Below are positions 16,434 through 25,133 of a stretch of 64,000 nucleotides of DNA, piece after piece. Where the stretch lies: positions 24,425 to 88,424 of the forward strand of contig NZ_QASO01000001.1 of assembly GCF_003052605.1 (NCBI RefSeq), in the 5' to 3' direction. This stretch comes from Ectopseudomonas oleovorans. Its GTDB lineage: Bacteria; Pseudomonadota; Gammaproteobacteria; Pseudomonadales; Pseudomonadaceae. Both the position numbers and the translations under genes were made by a program. The notes beneath the pieces are model-generated. The model did not search any database. It saw only the letters and a list, made by a program, of their open reading frames with translations, and had not been told where the DNA came from. Position 1 is the first letter of the stretch. The number at the start of each line of letters is the position of its first letter.

Positions 16434-16957
16434 GCGCCCCGAACCGCGACACCCGCTACTTCCGCCCCCTGCAACAGACCGCCTTCATGCGGCTGGAACA
16501 CGCAGGCTCTCAAAAAGGCCTTTTAAGGCCTTTTAAGGGTAAAGGGGACTTGGAGGCCTGGGCCAGCCAGTGCTTCGCCATGCGCGACGAGTTGATTGGC
16601 TTGGCGCAGCGACAGGTGCTGCAACAGGCCGTCGGGCATCCCTTCCACCTGCTGCCCATCGAGTTGGCCCAACAAACCACTGGCGCAGGCACGGCGTTTC
16701 TTCGCTGGCGCAAGCACGACCGCTCGGCCATGGGCGTCACCTTGTGGCAAGAGCTGATGGAGAGCACCAGCACGCCGGTCAACCTGCTGGCCGACCTGCA
16801 CGCGATCGAGCTTCAGCGCATCACGCTGAACATGCAGATCAGCCTGTTGCACACCTTGGGCAGGCAGGCCCAGGAGTGCGCCAGCAAGGCCGCCGAGGCG
16901 GAAGACGCCTACCTGCGCCGGCTCAAGTCCACGCCACCCGCCATGCGTGATCGGTGA
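16430..16957 (+). CDS. DUF3158 protein, inrR position
   Basis: A 175-residue DUF3158-type protein. By distance from the ICE end and its place before ssb it corresponds to inrR of ICEclc, a factor needed for full bistable expression of the integrase promoter (recalled). No DNA-binding motif is evident. Coupled to the upstream gene. A short repeat, AAGGCCTTTTAAGGCCTTTTAA (16515-16536), lies within the gene. Confidence 0.75.
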   Translation: MSAPNRDTRYFRPLQQTAFMRLEHAGSQKGLLRPFKGKGDLEAWASQCFAMRDELIGLAQRQVLQQAVGHPFHLLPIELAQQTTGAGTAFLRWRKHDRSAMGVTLWQELMESTSTPVNLLADLHAIELQRITLNMQISLLHTLGRQAQECASKAAEAEDAYLRRLKSTPPAMRDR

Positions 16958-17030
16958 TCGCGCAGGGCATCCCAGCACGCGCCCGCCGCCGACCCGGTGC
17001 GGGTATCTCAACCACCACGGAGATTGCAAC

Positions 17031-17471
17031 ATGAGCACCTTCTTTTCGGGCGAGGGCAACATCGGATCACCCCCCGAATTCCATGAATATCCCAATGGCA
17101 ACGAGGAACCCCGTCGGGTGCTGCGCCTCAATGTGTATTTCGACAACCCGGTTCCCGGCAAGAACAACACCTACGAAGACCGCGGTGGCTTCTGGCGGCC
17201 AATCGACTGGTGGCACCGCGATGCCGAGCACTTCGCCACCCTCTTTCAGAAGGGAATGCGGATCACCGTACAGGGACGCGAGGAACGTGACGACTGGACC
17301 GATGACGAGGGCAACCCGCGTACAACTTATCGGATCAATGCGCGCAGTGTCGGCATCCTGCCGTACCGCATCGAGTCCGTGACGCTTAGCCCGAAGCCGC
17401 AGGAGACCGAGCCCAAGGCCCAAGCCGCCGAGGAGCCGGCCGCACCGAAAGAGTCCAAGCGCAGGAAGTGA
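17031..17471 (+). CDS. ssb: ICE-encoded single-stranded DNA-binding protein
   Basis: A 146-residue OB-fold SSB: LRLNVYFDNPVPGKN, YEDRGGFWRPIDWW and FQKGMRITVQGREERDDWTD are typical strands. ATG 17031 is chosen over the longer frame because SSB homology starts there. It lacks the acidic C-terminal DDDIPF tip of host SSB and ends in a basic tail (KESKRRK). In conjugation it would protect transferred single strands. Confidence 0.85.
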   Translation: MSTFFSGEGNIGSPPEFHEYPNGNEEPRRVLRLNVYFDNPVPGKNNTYEDRGGFWRPIDWWHRDAEHFATLFQKGMRITVQGREERDDWTDDEGNPRTTYRINARSVGILPYRIESVTLSPKPQETEPKAQAAEEPAAPKESKRRK

Positions 17472-17746
17472 AGCGGCATGGAGGGCGGCCGAGGTCTTCG
17501 TCGCCCTCCTTGAGCCGCAAACTATCCCCAGGGGATAGCTCCATCAACGTCCACCGACTTCCACGCGCTCCCAAAAATCGCGGCTCCCGGCCCGCACACC
17601 CCCGGCCGCACGCCACTTCCGTCCTCACCATTCCATCCCGTGAAAGTGGCCGCCACCGCATGCGGCTTGTTTGCTGCTGCCCCTGGTGGTGCTCGGCATC
17701 CTCGATTCCAGCAACTCAATGAACCACGGAATTCGGATGGACGGAC
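17472..17746 (+). promoter_or_regulatory. Promoter region of topB with shared motifs
   Basis: A 275-bp gap holding the third copy of the 17-bp palindrome, CTATCCCCAGGGGATAG, at 17522-17538, and TTGTTTGCTG at 17667-17676, 70 nt before topB. Both are shared with other ICE operon promoters, pointing to common activation. Confidence 0.55.
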
Positions 17747-19759
17747 ATGCGGCTGTTTTTGTGCGAGAAGCCCTCCCAGGGCAAAGACATTGGCCGGATT
17801 CTCGGCGCGACTCAGCGCGGTGAAGGCTGTCTCAGCGGCTCCGGCGTCACCGTTACCTGGTGCATCGGCCATCTCGTAGAAGCGGCAGCTCCCGAGGTCT
17901 ATGACGCGGCGCTCAAACGCTGGTCGCTTGAGCAGTTGCCCATCATTCCCCAGCAGTGGCGGGTCGATGTCAAACTGAAGACCGCCACGCAATTCAAGGT
18001 CGTCAAGGCGCTTCTGGCGAAGGCGACCCATCTGGTCATCGCCACCGATGCCGACCGTGAGGGCGAGCTGATCGCCCGCGAGATCATCGACCTGTGCGGC
18101 TACCGCGGCCCCATCGAGCGGCTGTGGCTGTCGGCGCTCAACGATGCGTCGATCCGCACCGCGCTCGGCAAGTTGCGGCCGTCCTCCGACACGCTGCCGA
18201 TGTACTACTCGGCGCTTGCGCGCTCACGCGCCGACTGGCTCGTGGGCATGAACCTCAGCCGGTTGTTCACGGTGCTGGGCCGGCAGGCGGGCTACGACGG
18301 CGTGCTATCCGTCGGGCGCGTCCAGACGCCGACCTTGAAGCTGGTCGTGGACCGCGACCGCGAAATCGCGGCCTTCAAGTCGGTGCCGTTCTGGGCCATC
18401 GACGTATCCCTGTCCGCAGGTGGACAGGCTTTCAGCGCGCAGTGGGTTCCGCCAGATGGCTGCACCGACGATGCCGGCCGCTGCCTGCAGCAGCCCATCG
18501 CCCAGCAGGCCGCGCAGCAGATCCGCGCTGCGAGCAGCGCCCAGGTCGTGTCAGTCGAGACCGAGCGCGTGCGCGAAGGTCCGCCGCTGCTGTTCGACCT
18601 GGGAACGCTTCAGGAGGTTTGTTCCAAGCAGCTTGGGCTGGATGTGCAGGAGACGCTGGAGATCGCCCAGGCCCTGTATGAGACCCATAAAGCCACCACG
18701 TACCCGCGTTCCGATTCGGGCTACCTGCCCGAAAGCATGTTCGCCGAGGTGCCGACTGTTCTGGACAGCCTGCTCAAGACCGACCCCTCGCTGCGCCCGA
18801 TCATGGGCCAGCTCGACCGCTCCCAGCGCTCGCGCGCCTGGAACGACGGGAAAGTGACGGCGCACCACGGCATCATTCCCACCTTGGAACCCGCGAACCT
18901 CTCGGCCATGAGCGAGAAGGAACTGGCGGTGTACCGGCTGATCCGCGCGCACTACCTGGCGCAGTTCCTCCCTCACCACGAGTTCGACCGCACGACCGCC
19001 GAGCTGTCCTGCGGCCAGCAGAAGCTGGTGGCCACCGGAAAGCAGGTGGCCGCCCAGGGTTGGCGCCTGGTGCTGGCCGAGCCGCAAGCGGACGAGGACG
19101 GGGAAACCACCGCGCGCAGCCAGGTACTCCCCGCGCTGCGCCAGGGCATGGCGTGCCAGGTGGCCGAGGCCGAGATCAAGGCGCTCAAGACGATGCCGCC
19201 CAAGCCCTACACGCAAGGCGAACTGGTCAAATCCATGAAGGGGGTCGCCAAGCTGGTGACAGACCCGCGCCTGAAGCAGAAGCTCAAGGATACGGTCGGC
19301 ATCGGCACCGAGGCGACACGGGCCAACATCATCAGCGGGCTGATCACCCGCGGCTACATCGTGAAGAAGGGGCGCTCCATTCGCGCATCGGATGCGGCGT
19401 TCACCTTGATCGATGCCGTACCCGCGGCGATTGCCGACCCCGGAACCACCGCCGTGTGGGAGCAGGCGCTCGACATGATCGAGGCCGGACAGCTCACCCT
19501 GGACGTGTTCATCGCCAAGCAGGCGAATTGGATCTCGCAGTTGATTGCGCAGTACGGCAGCACCTCGCTGTCCATCAAGGTTCCCCAGGGACCCGCTTGC
19601 CCGCAGTGCGGCGCACCCACGCGCCAGCGCACCGGAAAGACCGGCCCCTTCTGGTCGTGCAGTCGCTACCCCGACTGCAAAGGCACGCTGCCGGTCGAAT
19701 CCGGCACGTCCAAGCGCGGTGCCTCGCGCCCGCGCACTAGCGGCCGCAAGGGCTCCTGA
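17747..19759 (+). CDS. topB: DNA topoisomerase III
   Basis: A 670-residue type IA topoisomerase. It has the TOPRIM start RLFLCEKPSQGKDI, the acidic DADREGE motif, VGRVQTPTL, and the active-site Tyr in TTYPRSDSGYLPES. A C-terminal zinc ribbon CPQC...CSRYPDC follows. It is standard in this ICE family and probably resolves intermediates of ICE replication or transfer. Confidence 0.95.
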   Translation: MRLFLCEKPSQGKDIGRILGATQRGEGCLSGSGVTVTWCIGHLVEAAAPEVYDAALKRWSLEQLPIIPQQWRVDVKLKTATQFKVVKALLAKATHLVIATDADREGELIAREIIDLCGYRGPIERLWLSALNDASIRTALGKLRPSSDTLPMYYSALARSRADWLVGMNLSRLFTVLGRQAGYDGVLSVGRVQTPTLKLVVDRDREIAAFKSVPFWAIDVSLSAGGQAFSAQWVPPDGCTDDAGRCLQQPIAQQAAQQIRAASSAQVVSVETERVREGPPLLFDLGTLQEVCSKQLGLDVQETLEIAQALYETHKATTYPRSDSGYLPESMFAEVPTVLDSLLKTDPSLRPIMGQLDRSQRSRAWNDGKVTAHHGIIPTLEPANLSAMSEKELAVYRLIRAHYLAQFLPHHEFDRTTAELSCGQQKLVATGKQVAAQGWRLVLAEPQADEDGETTARSQVLPALRQGMACQVAEAEIKALKTMPPKPYTQGELVKSMKGVAKLVTDPRLKQKLKDTVGIGTEATRANIISGLITRGYIVKKGRSIRASDAAFTLIDAVPAAIADPGTTAVWEQALDMIEAGQLTLDVFIAKQANWISQLIAQYGSTSLSIKVPQGPACPQCGAPTRQRTGKTGPFWSCSRYPDCKGTLPVESGTSKRGASRPRTSGRKGS

Positions 19760-20286
19760 CCGACCCCGCTCCCCGAGAGCCGTGCCCGCCATCGGCGGCA
19801 TGGCCCATGTCCCGCATGCCCTGCGGGACGCCCAGCGCGCAACGCCTTCTCTTGTCCGTGTGCGCGTCCCGCCCGGCCGTCCCCGGCCGCGGGACCTGAA
19901 GGCAGCTTCTCCGCGAACCATGTCCGGATTTCCCGGCGCGTTCTGCTGATCCGCTTTTTTCCGCCTCTGCGAAGGGTCCCCCGATGGCTTGCCAGCCCGC
20001 GAGCCACCCGGAGACCCTTCGTGGTCAGCGGTATTCGATGCCGTGCCCAACGGCGAAAAAATGGGCTCCTTTTGTGCGCGGATGTGCGCCAGAAGATGCC
20101 GGCGCCAACCACGACATGCGCCGGGTGCGATTGCTGACAGCAGACGGTTCTAGCGACGACCGGGCCTGCCAATCAGCCCACGGGTGGTTCCGTCCTCCCG
20201 AGCCGAAGGCCGCAAGGCCTTCGGCGCCTTTCTCCTGCCGATCAATGTCCCGGCCCGCCCTGGGCCACACGAACAGGAGACCCGAC
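19760..20286 (+). other. 527-bp gap with hairpins before the methyltransferase
   Basis: No convincing gene. It contains an inverted repeat CGAAGGGTC (about 19970) / GACCCTTCG (about 20014), and CCGAAGGCC-gcaa-GGCCTTCGG at 20200-20221, a 9-bp stem closed by a GNRA tetraloop and followed by a T-rich stretch. The latter resembles the leader hairpins of the next gene cluster. The methyltransferase frame stays open through part of this gap but has no ribosome binding site there. Confidence 0.45.
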
Positions 20287-21903
20287 ATGAACCCGCAACC
20301 TCGCACCCCACGCGGTGCGCCCCAGGCCGCGCCACTGCTGTACGGCAGCGTGTGCAGCGGCATCGAGGCCGCAAGCCTCGCCTGGCAACCCCTCGGCCTC
20401 GAAGCCGCATGGTTCGCCGAGATCGAGCCGTTCCCGAGCGCCGTGCTCGCCCACCGCTATCCCCGCGTGCCCAACCTGGGCGACATGACCGCGATCGCCG
20501 GCCAGGTGCGCGCCGGCACCGTGCCGGCACCCGACATCCTGGTCGGCGGCACGCCGTGCCAGTCGTTCAGCGTTGCAGGTAGCCGTCGTGGGCTGGACGA
20601 CCCGCGCGGAGCCCTTTCCCTTGCCTATGTGGAGCTTGCCAATGCCATCGACCAAACCCGCCAACAAGACCGCCGCCCGGCGGCCACGCTCGTCTGGGAA
20701 AACGTCCCCGGCGTCCTCAACGACCGCAGCAATGCCTTCGGGCATTTCCTGGGGGCACTGGCCGGAGAAAGCCGTGCGCTCCAGCCGCCAGGGGAAAAAT
20801 GGGCGCACGCTGGTTGTGTGTCTGGACCCCGCCGCCGCATCGCCTGGCGCGTGCTCGACGCTCAATATTTCGGTGTCGCGCAACGCCGCAAGCGCGTGTT
20901 TCTTGTGGCAAGTGGTGGAGATGACTTCGATCCCGCAGAAGTACTTTTTGAGCGCGACGGCCTGCGCGGGGATTCTTGTGCGGGCTGCGCGCCGTGGCAA
21001 GAAGCTGCCCGCGCTGTTGGATCGGGTGCTGACGCAGCAGGCGCATGCGCAGGACTTGCAGGATTCGCAGGACTGAAGCAGCCCTACGGCAAGGTCACGA
21101 CGACGTTCGGATTCAGCGGCGGCATTGGCCCCGTCGATGTGGCGGCATGCCTGATGGCCGCTGGGCCCAAGCACGACATCCGCACCGAGACGTTCATGGT
21201 GCAGTCGGTCGCCGGCAGCATCGCCCACACCCTCGACACCGCCAACAACGGCAAGGGCAGCAGCGAGGACGGCACCGGCAAGGGCGTTCCGATCATCGCC
21301 TTCACCGCGCAGGGCAGCGGCGCGGATGCCACGCTCGACCTGACGCCGACGCTGCGCGCTGGCGGCCATCGCAACAGCCATGCGAACGCCGGGGTCGTGC
21401 CCGCCATCGCGTTCGCGCAGAACAACCGCGGTGAAGTGCGCTTCGAGTCGGGCCATGGCCAGGTCGCTTGCACCGTCCTGTCCAACGGCAAGCCGGGCTA
21501 CGGCGTGCCGATGGTGGCCTGCGTGTCTCTGCGCGGCCGCGAGCAGGGTCTTGCCGCCGAGCTGGCCGGCAGCGTAGCGGGCGCACTGCGCACCAGCGGC
21601 GGCGGCGCGGACAAGCCCCATGTCCTGGCTCCCGACTTCGAGGCGCATTTCCGCTACGACTGGAACGACCCTTGCCCCGGCGACTGGTCGCACTGGCGGG
21701 TGCGGCGGCTGATGCCCGTAGAGTGCGAGCGGCTGCAAGGCATGCCCGACGACTACACGCTGATCCCGTACCGCGGCAAGCCCGCCGCGGATGCGCCGCG
21801 CTACAAAGCAATCGGCAACTCCATGGCCGTCCCGTGCATGGCATGGCTGGGGCAGCGGCTCGTGCAGTGCCTGCACAAGGCGGGCTCGACCGTTTCGGAT
21901 TGA
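20287..21903 (+). CDS. C5-cytosine DNA methyltransferase
   Basis: A 538-residue Dcm-type enzyme. Motif I is LYGSVCSGIEAASLAW, motif IV is GGTPCQSFSVAG with the catalytic Cys, ENVPGVL is motif VI, and QRRKRVFLVAS motif VIII. A long low-complexity insert of about 200 residues precedes the C-terminal RRLMPVECERLQGMPDDYT and AIGNSMAVPCMAW (motifs IX-X), as in phage-encoded enzymes. No cognate restriction gene is nearby. It probably protects the ICE from host restriction. Confidence 0.9.
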   Translation: MNPQPRTPRGAPQAAPLLYGSVCSGIEAASLAWQPLGLEAAWFAEIEPFPSAVLAHRYPRVPNLGDMTAIAGQVRAGTVPAPDILVGGTPCQSFSVAGSRRGLDDPRGALSLAYVELANAIDQTRQQDRRPAATLVWENVPGVLNDRSNAFGHFLGALAGESRALQPPGEKWAHAGCVSGPRRRIAWRVLDAQYFGVAQRRKRVFLVASGGDDFDPAEVLFERDGLRGDSCAGCAPWQEAARAVGSGADAAGACAGLAGFAGLKQPYGKVTTTFGFSGGIGPVDVAACLMAAGPKHDIRTETFMVQSVAGSIAHTLDTANNGKGSSEDGTGKGVPIIAFTAQGSGADATLDLTPTLRAGGHRNSHANAGVVPAIAFAQNNRGEVRFESGHGQVACTVLSNGKPGYGVPMVACVSLRGREQGLAAELAGSVAGALRTSGGGADKPHVLAPDFEAHFRYDWNDPCPGDWSHWRVRRLMPVECERLQGMPDDYTLIPYRGKPAADAPRYKAIGNSMAVPCMAWLGQRLVQCLHKAGSTVSD

Positions 21904-21970
21904 TCTGCGACGCAGCCTGCGGGCCGCGCCATTCTCCCTCCTGCATTGCCGACGTATCGGCAGCAGCCCG

Positions 21971-22146
21971 CAGCCAGGGTGTCAAGGCTGCCGCGAGTTT
22001 CACCCGCGCCACCCACCAGTTCGCTTCGGCATCTCACCGGCGAACGCTGCCCACCGGGGCATCGATGCCTCTCTTCTCCAACCCACGGGATGGCCGCCAC
22101 GTCCCGTCGGGGGCATGTCGCCACCCGGTCGATTTCAGGACTTCCC
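21971..22146 (+). ncRNA. Structured leader RNA, copy 1 of 4
   Basis: P1: CAGCC (21971-21975)/GGCTG (21986-21990). P2: CGCG (21992-21995)/CGCG (22005-22008). P3: GTTCGC (22019-22024)/GCGAAC (22040-22045). P4: GCCC/GGGC (22049-22060). The P3 loop GGCATC (22028-22033) can pair with GATGCC (22064-22069), forming a pseudoknot. A further hairpin ACGGGA/TCCCGT follows before the gene start. Three other copies share the fold with compensatory changes. Confidence 0.75.
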
Positions 22147-22704
22147 ATGGACAACATCACCAAGCAAGACCGCATCACGCTGAAGAACCTCAAAGTGGCC
22201 GACTTCGCCAGCGAGGAAACGATGTGCTTCAGCGCCACCGTCGTGTTCGACGGCACTCCCATCGCCGAGGCCCGCAACGACGGCCACGGCGGCTCGACGT
22301 TCCTCCACGCGCTCAGCGGCAAGGCGGCGCTGCTGGCGCAGGCCGAAGCCTTCGCCAAGGGCCTGCCGCCTGCGCCGCTCGACCTCGGCCAGGAGGGTGA
22401 AGACCCTCACTACATCGACATGACGCTCGACTTCCTGGTCGATGAACTGGCCGATGCCATGCACGCCGAACGCAAGGTGCGAGCCGCGTTCAACCGCGAC
22501 ATCGGCAACAAGGTGCTGTTCATCAAGGGCGGCAAACTGCTGTTCATCAAGGGCATCAAGCTCAAGGCCATCGCCGACCGCAAAGCGTACTTCGCTTCGC
22601 TGCGCGCCCGGCAGGCCCAGCCCATCGTCATCCTCGCAGAGCTTGCGCCCGAGCAGGCATTCGACCTGTGGAAGCAGCATGTCCTGGGCGACAAGCCCGA
22701 CTGA
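22147..22704 (+). CDS. Uncharacterised ICE protein behind the structured RNA
   Basis: A 185-residue protein starting at ATG 22147 with CAGGAC upstream. No domain is recognised. Two adjacent similar stretches, VLFIKGGK and LLFIKGIK, form a short internal repeat. It is preceded by copy 1 of the structured RNA and followed by a terminator at 22730, so it is a single-gene unit. Orthologues occur in this ICE family without known function, as far as I recall. Confidence 0.65.
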   Translation: MDNITKQDRITLKNLKVADFASEETMCFSATVVFDGTPIAEARNDGHGGSTFLHALSGKAALLAQAEAFAKGLPPAPLDLGQEGEDPHYIDMTLDFLVDELADAMHAERKVRAAFNRDIGNKVLFIKGGKLLFIKGIKLKAIADRKAYFASLRARQAQPIVILAELAPEQAFDLWKQHVLGDKPD

Positions 22705-22729
22705 CCCAGCACCACCGCACCCTCCTGAC

Positions 22730-22760
22730 AGCCCTGCACTCGTGCGGGGCTTTTTCTTTT
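22730..22760 (+). terminator. Rho-independent terminator
   Basis: AGCCC-t-GCAC (22730-22739) pairs with GTGC-g-GGGC (22742-22750) and is followed by TTTTTCTTTT. It ends the single-gene unit at 22147. Confidence 0.85.
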
Positions 22761-22870
22761 CCCCGTGTCCATCAATCGGGGCGAGGCCGGATGCCGTTTT
22801 CCAACTGACGCGGCGCGGCCCGCGCACGAAGCTGCCCGCATGTTCGCTGATTCCGATCAGCACATGCCAG

Positions 22871-23023
22871 CAGCCAGGGTTCCAGGCTGCCGCGGGTCTC
22901 TCCCGCGTTGCCCACCAGTCCGCATCGCATCAATTCCGCGGACGCGCGTCCTCGTGACGTCGATGCTTTTTATCAACCGCGTGCGGGAGCTGCCATCCCG
23001 TGAGGGACGAGGCCCCGCTTTTT
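22871..23023 (+). ncRNA. Structured leader RNA, copy 2 of 4, with attenuator-like tail
   Basis: P1: CAGCC (22871-22875)/GGCTG (22885-22889). P2: CGCGGG (22891-22896)/CCCGCG (22902-22907). P3: GTCCGC (22918-22923)/GCGGAC (22938-22943), a compensatory change relative to copy 1. P4: CGTC/GACG (22947-22959). Pseudoknot: GCATC (22927-22931) with GATGC (22962-22966). Downstream, GCGGGA (22983-22988) can pair with TCCCGT (22996-23001), or GCGGG with CCCGC (23014-23018) followed by TTTTT, right before the ribosome binding site. Confidence 0.75.
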
Positions 23024-23038
23024 CCAAGGAGCCCGTCC

Positions 23039-23251
23039 ATGTCCCAGCAAGCGTCTTTCGGCCAATTGGCCTCGACCTACTGCGGCAAGTTCCTGCCGCT
23101 CGAAGTCCTGCAAAGCGCCGCCGGTCACTACATCGGCACGCGCGATACCGAAGGTCCCGTTTCGCGGGAATCCCGCGAGTATTTCCGCAGCTATGCCGCG
23201 GCTCAACGTGCCCTCGAAAGAGGCGGCTGGTCCCAGCTCGCCATTCCCTGA
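23039..23251 (+). CDS. Small ICE protein, 70 residues
   Basis: Starts at ATG 23039 with AAGGAG. A 70-residue protein (MSQQASFGQLASTYCGKFLP...) with no recognised domain. It follows copy 2 of the structured RNA and is separated by 21 nt from the next gene, with which it probably forms a two-gene unit. Confidence 0.6.
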   Translation: MSQQASFGQLASTYCGKFLPLEVLQSAAGHYIGTRDTEGPVSRESREYFRSYAAAQRALERGGWSQLAIP

Positions 23252-23272
23252 TCCAACTGGAGGAATCACGTC

Positions 23273-23665
23273 ATGAACCAGCTTCTACCGCGGGAAGTCG
23301 TCGATCAGATCATGCGGGAAGAGCAGCATTTCGCTGCCGCGCCCCAAGCCTTTTTCGAGGCCTGGAAGCGCGGTGTCGAGATCGCTGGCCCCGAGTGGTT
23401 CGGCGACGGCACCCGTGAAGGTCTGAACCAGGCCAAGAGCAAGTGGGATCTGCGTCCCAACATGCTGCGGCTCAACGATGCCCTCGGCGTCCTGAGCAGC
23501 GGGGAACGCATGTTCCTGTCCGCCATGGTCAGCTTCTACAACGCGCGCGAGGGTGGTGCCATGCTCAAGCGCTGCCACTTCCACGGGCTGTCGGACTTCG
23601 ACGGTCTCGACCTGCAACGCCGCAAGGTCATCGCCGACCTGCTAGTGAACTACAACGGTTGGTGA
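23273..23665 (+). CDS. Uncharacterised ICE protein, 130 residues
   Basis: Starts at ATG 23273 with GGAGG. The 130-residue protein is mostly helical (LNDALGVLSSGERMFLSAMV), with no known domain. Probably cotranscribed with the 70-residue gene upstream and ended by the hairpin at 23708. Confidence 0.6.
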   Translation: MNQLLPREVVDQIMREEQHFAAAPQAFFEAWKRGVEIAGPEWFGDGTREGLNQAKSKWDLRPNMLRLNDALGVLSSGERMFLSAMVSFYNAREGGAMLKRCHFHGLSDFDGLDLQRRKVIADLLVNYNGW

Positions 23666-23707
23666 GCCGGTCTCCGGCACACCATTGCGTTCTCGTTCAC
23701 TCCCCCA

Positions 23708-23750
23708 CGAGGGACATGCGCCCCGAGGCCATGTCCCTCGATTTATTTCC
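23708..23750 (+). terminator. Terminator-like hairpin
   Basis: CGAGGGACATG (23708-23718) pairs perfectly with CATGTCCCTCG (23730-23740) and is followed by ATTTATTTCC. Two more hairpins lie before the next gene: GACAACGC/GCGTTGTC (23770-23793) and CCACCGGG/CCCGGTGG (23815-23837). Confidence 0.65.
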
Positions 23751-23874
23751 CGTCGTCCAGCGCAGTGCTGACAACGCCAAGGTCAGCGTTGTCTGACGCA
23801 TTTCCATTTTCAACCCACCGGGTCCAGTTCCCGGTGGCGGGAATTGGCTCCATTATTCAATCTGGAGAGTTCCC

Positions 23875-24612
23875 ATGTCTCAGAAACCTAATCCCTTTCT
23901 TCGCGGCTACTGGAATCTGAAAATCGTCCGCACGCTGAGCATCAGCTACGAGGACGGAAGCCCGCATGTCTGGCGCAACATCCATGCGAGCCAGCAACAC
24001 CTCTCCGACGAGGAACTGGTTTCATCCTCCTGCATCGTCACCAACGATTTCGCCGTGGTCAGCAATGGCCCCGAACCCGTGAGCACCGAGGTACTGGCCG
24101 AATGCGATGCCGGCGAAGGCGTCAGCGGCGAAGGCGTGATCGGCGCCGTGGTCTATGCCATCCGTGGGGACGACTTCGACGGCCGCCCGGTCCACGTCGG
24201 TGACACCTATTCGGCCGAGGCCGCCCAGGAAGTCGTGCAGCGGCTGAGCTTCGAGACCGGCTACTACAGCCGGTGCTGGGAAATCAGTCGTGAGCACATC
24301 ACCGTCGATACCTGGCACTACCTCGCCAACCTGGCAGACCTTGCCACGCCGGAGGCCTTCCTGTTCATCGCGTTCCGGGTTCCATACAGCCCGGCGATCG
24401 GCATCAAGCTGATCTCCACCCCCTGGACGGACGAGAACCTGGAACATGCCGAAGGCATCAGCGCGGACCAGCTCCGGCAGGAGCACAGGGGAAAGGGTAT
24501 GCCGGAGGACCTGGCGAACATCCTTGAACTGGCTGGCCAGGCCGATGTGCGCATCCTGATCCTCGATGCCGACGCACCCGCGCTGCTGGGCCTGCCACTG
24601 GCCGAGTCCTAG
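23875..24612 (+). CDS. DUF5983-like ICE protein
   Basis: A 245-residue acidic protein. The C-terminal VRILILDADAPALLGLP resembles the DUF5983 family of plasmid and ICE proteins; homologues are sometimes mislabelled as ABC transporter substrate-binding proteins, but no signal peptide is present. Starts at ATG 23875 with GGAGAG. Function unknown. Confidence 0.6.
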   Translation: MSQKPNPFLRGYWNLKIVRTLSISYEDGSPHVWRNIHASQQHLSDEELVSSSCIVTNDFAVVSNGPEPVSTEVLAECDAGEGVSGEGVIGAVVYAIRGDDFDGRPVHVGDTYSAEAAQEVVQRLSFETGYYSRCWEISREHITVDTWHYLANLADLATPEAFLFIAFRVPYSPAIGIKLISTPWTDENLEHAEGISADQLRQEHRGKGMPEDLANILELAGQADVRILILDADAPALLGLPLAES

Positions 24613-24652
24613 CAGCCGCGCGACGCGCCAGCCTTCCTCTTTGTCCCCCATG

Positions 24653-24693
24653 CCAGCCCGTCTCCTCGCCAGGAGTCGGGCTGGTGCATTTTC
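24653..24693 (+). promoter_or_regulatory. Terminator-like leader hairpin before 24708
   Basis: CCAGCCCG (24653-24660) pairs with CGGGCTGG (24677-24684), with an inner CTCC/GGAG hairpin. It is followed by TGCATTTTCG and the TAGGAG ribosome binding site, so a termination-like structure abuts the translation start. Confidence 0.55.
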
Positions 24694-24707
24694 GTAGGAG
24701 CAACCTC

Positions 24708-24986
24708 ATGTTTCCCGATCTCATTTCCCGCGCACCCGACTTCGAGCACCAGCTCGGGGCCTGCGTCACCGCCATGGGCCAGGACGACGCCATCGGCCAG
24801 ATCCTGGTATTCGAGCGCACGCACGGCACGCTGCACATGCGCCATATCGCCAGCGCCGACCTGGTGGACACCGACATTGACGACTACGAGATGGTCGTGT
24901 TCGACGGTGGCAACACCAGCGGCGACACGTGGAAGCATGTCTTCTTCCCGCGTCAGCGCGAGCACTACTTCGTGTACGAAGCCTGA
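24708..24986 (+). CDS. Uncharacterised acidic ICE protein, 92 residues
   Basis: Starts at ATG 24708 with TAGGAG. The 92-residue acidic protein (ADLVDTDIDDYEMVVFDGGN) has no recognised family. It has its own leader hairpin and is followed directly by a strong terminator, so it is a one-gene unit. Confidence 0.6.
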   Translation: MFPDLISRAPDFEHQLGACVTAMGQDDAIGQILVFERTHGTLHMRHIASADLVDTDIDDYEMVVFDGGNTSGDTWKHVFFPRQREHYFVYEA

Positions 24987-24993
24987 CCCGACC

Positions 24994-25019
24994 AGCCCCT
25001 TTCGAGGGGCTTTTTCTTT
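24994..25019 (+). terminator. Rho-independent terminator
   Basis: AGCCCCT (24994-25000) pairs with AGGGGCT (25005-25011) around a short loop and is followed by a TTTTCTTT tract, immediately after the 92-residue gene. Confidence 0.85.
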
Positions 25020-25058
25020 CCACTGCCTACTGGAAAGACGGGGGAGACCGGATGCGCA

Positions 25059-25068
25059 TTGTTTGCTG
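25059..25068 (+). promoter_or_regulatory. Shared ICE promoter motif TTGTTTGCTG
   Basis: Part of GATGCGCATTGTTTGCTG, nearly identical to the element before 33129 and 48607. It sits upstream of the structured RNA copy 3 and the DUF3577 gene, so the RNA would be in the transcribed leader. Confidence 0.5.
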
Positions 25069-25133
25069 TCAGGCACACGAGGCCCGGCCATGCTGACCCC
25101 ATGCCTCGCTGACAGTCGTCAGCAGCATCCCAG

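Noticed and set aside
18551-20050. Long minus-strand frame antisense to topB
   Set aside because: topB has all catalytic motifs; the antisense product is His/Arg/Gly-rich low complexity.
20242-21876. Minus-strand frame of over 500 codons
   Set aside because: Antisense shadow of the cytosine methyltransferase.
22871-22966. Structured RNA as a simple terminator
   Set aside because: A real terminator with U-tract lies upstream at 22730; the element has no U-tract after P4 and shares a complex fold with three other copies.
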